Assembly (NCBI GenBank): GCA_040143965.1
Contig: JASJQH010000217.1
Span: 1 to 20,935, forward strand
Source of the DNA: Basidiobolus ranarum
Lineage: Eukaryota > Basidiobolomycota > Basidiobolomycetes > Basidiobolales
Direction of reading: 5' to 3'
DNA length: 20,935 nucleotides
Numbering within the stretch: position 1 is the first letter of the stretch; every line of letters begins with the position of its first letter. The translations under genes were made by a program, and so were the position numbers. Under the pieces are notes generated by a model that was given only the letters and a program-made list of their open reading frames with translations, was not told where the DNA came from and did not search any database. Shown here piece by piece: positions 19,886 to 20,935 of the stretch.

Positions 19886-20935
19886 GTGTAGTATAAAATT
19901 ATGTATGGGAGATAAAGTGGAAAAAAAGAAAAAGAAGCATGTAGGTTATTTTTGAAGATAAATTAGTTTGTTGACGACATGCGTGGATGTGACGCTTTTA
20001 TAGAGTTTGAATGGTGTGAGAATTTAAAAGCATTTAGACTTCACTCAGCCTCCAAGGGATTAACCAAAGAGCTAGAGTTGCCAACCTCATGAAACAATGC
20101 TGAGATCACATTGCATATATATTGAGAAATAGCACACTGACATGTTTGTGCCAAGTCAAATATCTATGCTTAACAAATTGTACTCAGAACGCTAATTTAG
20201 TGGAGTAGACCGGAAATCTTTGGGATACTCATCTTGTTCTGTGCAGAAACATGCCGCATCTAATGTGTTAATTCAATAGTAGTCGAAGTGCCTTTCTAGT
20301 GAGATTTCCCTCACATGACATCTCCTACTATGAAGATTGCCACAACTAGTAGAATTCGTCTCATTTATAATGATGGGTTTTGACTGGACATCATTGTTTT
20401 TGCGGGTTCTCGTGCTACACGAGAATACTAAATCGCCAACTTCAGGCAAATCTCGTTTACTTGCACATCCACGACATCAGTTTTATCTTTATACGCGGAT
20501 ACCAAAATATGCAATACAGTTGGTGTATTACCTAACACTGGTTGTGCATTCTGTTTCGAGGTAGTGTATGATAAGTCCATCGAACCTACAGCTGTGTGCA
20601 TCACAGAGCATATCATGCGCCAGCCAATGGATGAGAAAGTGATCAAGAGACATGAATAGTCATATCGCACTTACAAGACTAATGCTAACTTTACGGTGAA
20701 CAAACAACGTTTGTACTCTGAGCAGATTAGATGACTGAGTGACTCTCTAAACCAGTATCCATTCAAGACCACTTTTGTCATGAATGTGTTAGGTGCCCGA
20801 CTGGGAGTGGATATGAAACCTCGAAGAATACACTGTGAAGCTCATGAGACGGAACATATGTGAGCGCAAAGGAAGAGCGGTAAGGGTAGGTGATTAGAAT
20901 GCGAGCTCTCAGTTACACTACATACGGATATATCG
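19886..20935. other. 1 kb right-hand end without a recognised gene
   Basis: The region begins with an A-rich run near 19920-19936 on the plus strand. The short ORFs (plus 20337-20564, minus 20670-20428) have no family resemblance. No tRNA or transposon domain was recognised. Confidence 0.45.

Overview
The window looks like nuclear DNA of an early-diverging fungus, most likely a Mucoromycota-type mould. The genes are AT-rich and cut by many short introns (51 to 94 nt) with canonical gt...ag ends. Telomere-like TTAGGG runs occur, and a Fanzor-type transposon fossil closely resembles the Fanzor proteins I associate with Mucorales. This placement is inference; no phylogenetic marker here is decisive. 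All exon joins below were read by eye from splice signals, frame continuity and family conservation.

Layout from left to right: the 3' end of a ubiquitin-L40 fusion gene (+) with a stop codon inside its ubiquitin part; an eight-exon inositol-pentakisphosphate 2-kinase (+); a four-exon P-loop kinase with a long Gln/Asn/His-rich tail (-); about 1 kb without a gene, perhaps holding a faint copia-like relic; a secreted zinc-metalloprotease-like gene (-); 1.4 kb without a recognised gene; an eight-exon mitochondrial 2-oxodicarboxylate carrier (-); 1.9 kb without a recognised gene; an intronless six-pass membrane protein of the PAP2 fold that has lost its catalytic residues (+); a secreted GH20 beta-N-acetylhexosaminidase (-); phosphoacetylglucosamine mutase (-); a decayed Fanzor element (-) with a foreign-looking intact ORF inside it; and about 1 kb with nothing recognised.

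Most genes are unrelated housekeeping functions: inositol phosphate metabolism, mitochondrial transport, ribosome and ubiquitin supply. The exception is the hexosaminidase and the phosphoacetylglucosamine mutase. They lie side by side on the same strand and cover the breakdown and precursor-synthesis sides of chitin/GlcNAc metabolism.

The points most worth a second look are the nested ORF in the Fanzor fossil, the apparently dead PAP2 protein, the nonsense codon at ubiquitin Tyr59, and a Pro-to-Ser change in a carrier signature motif.
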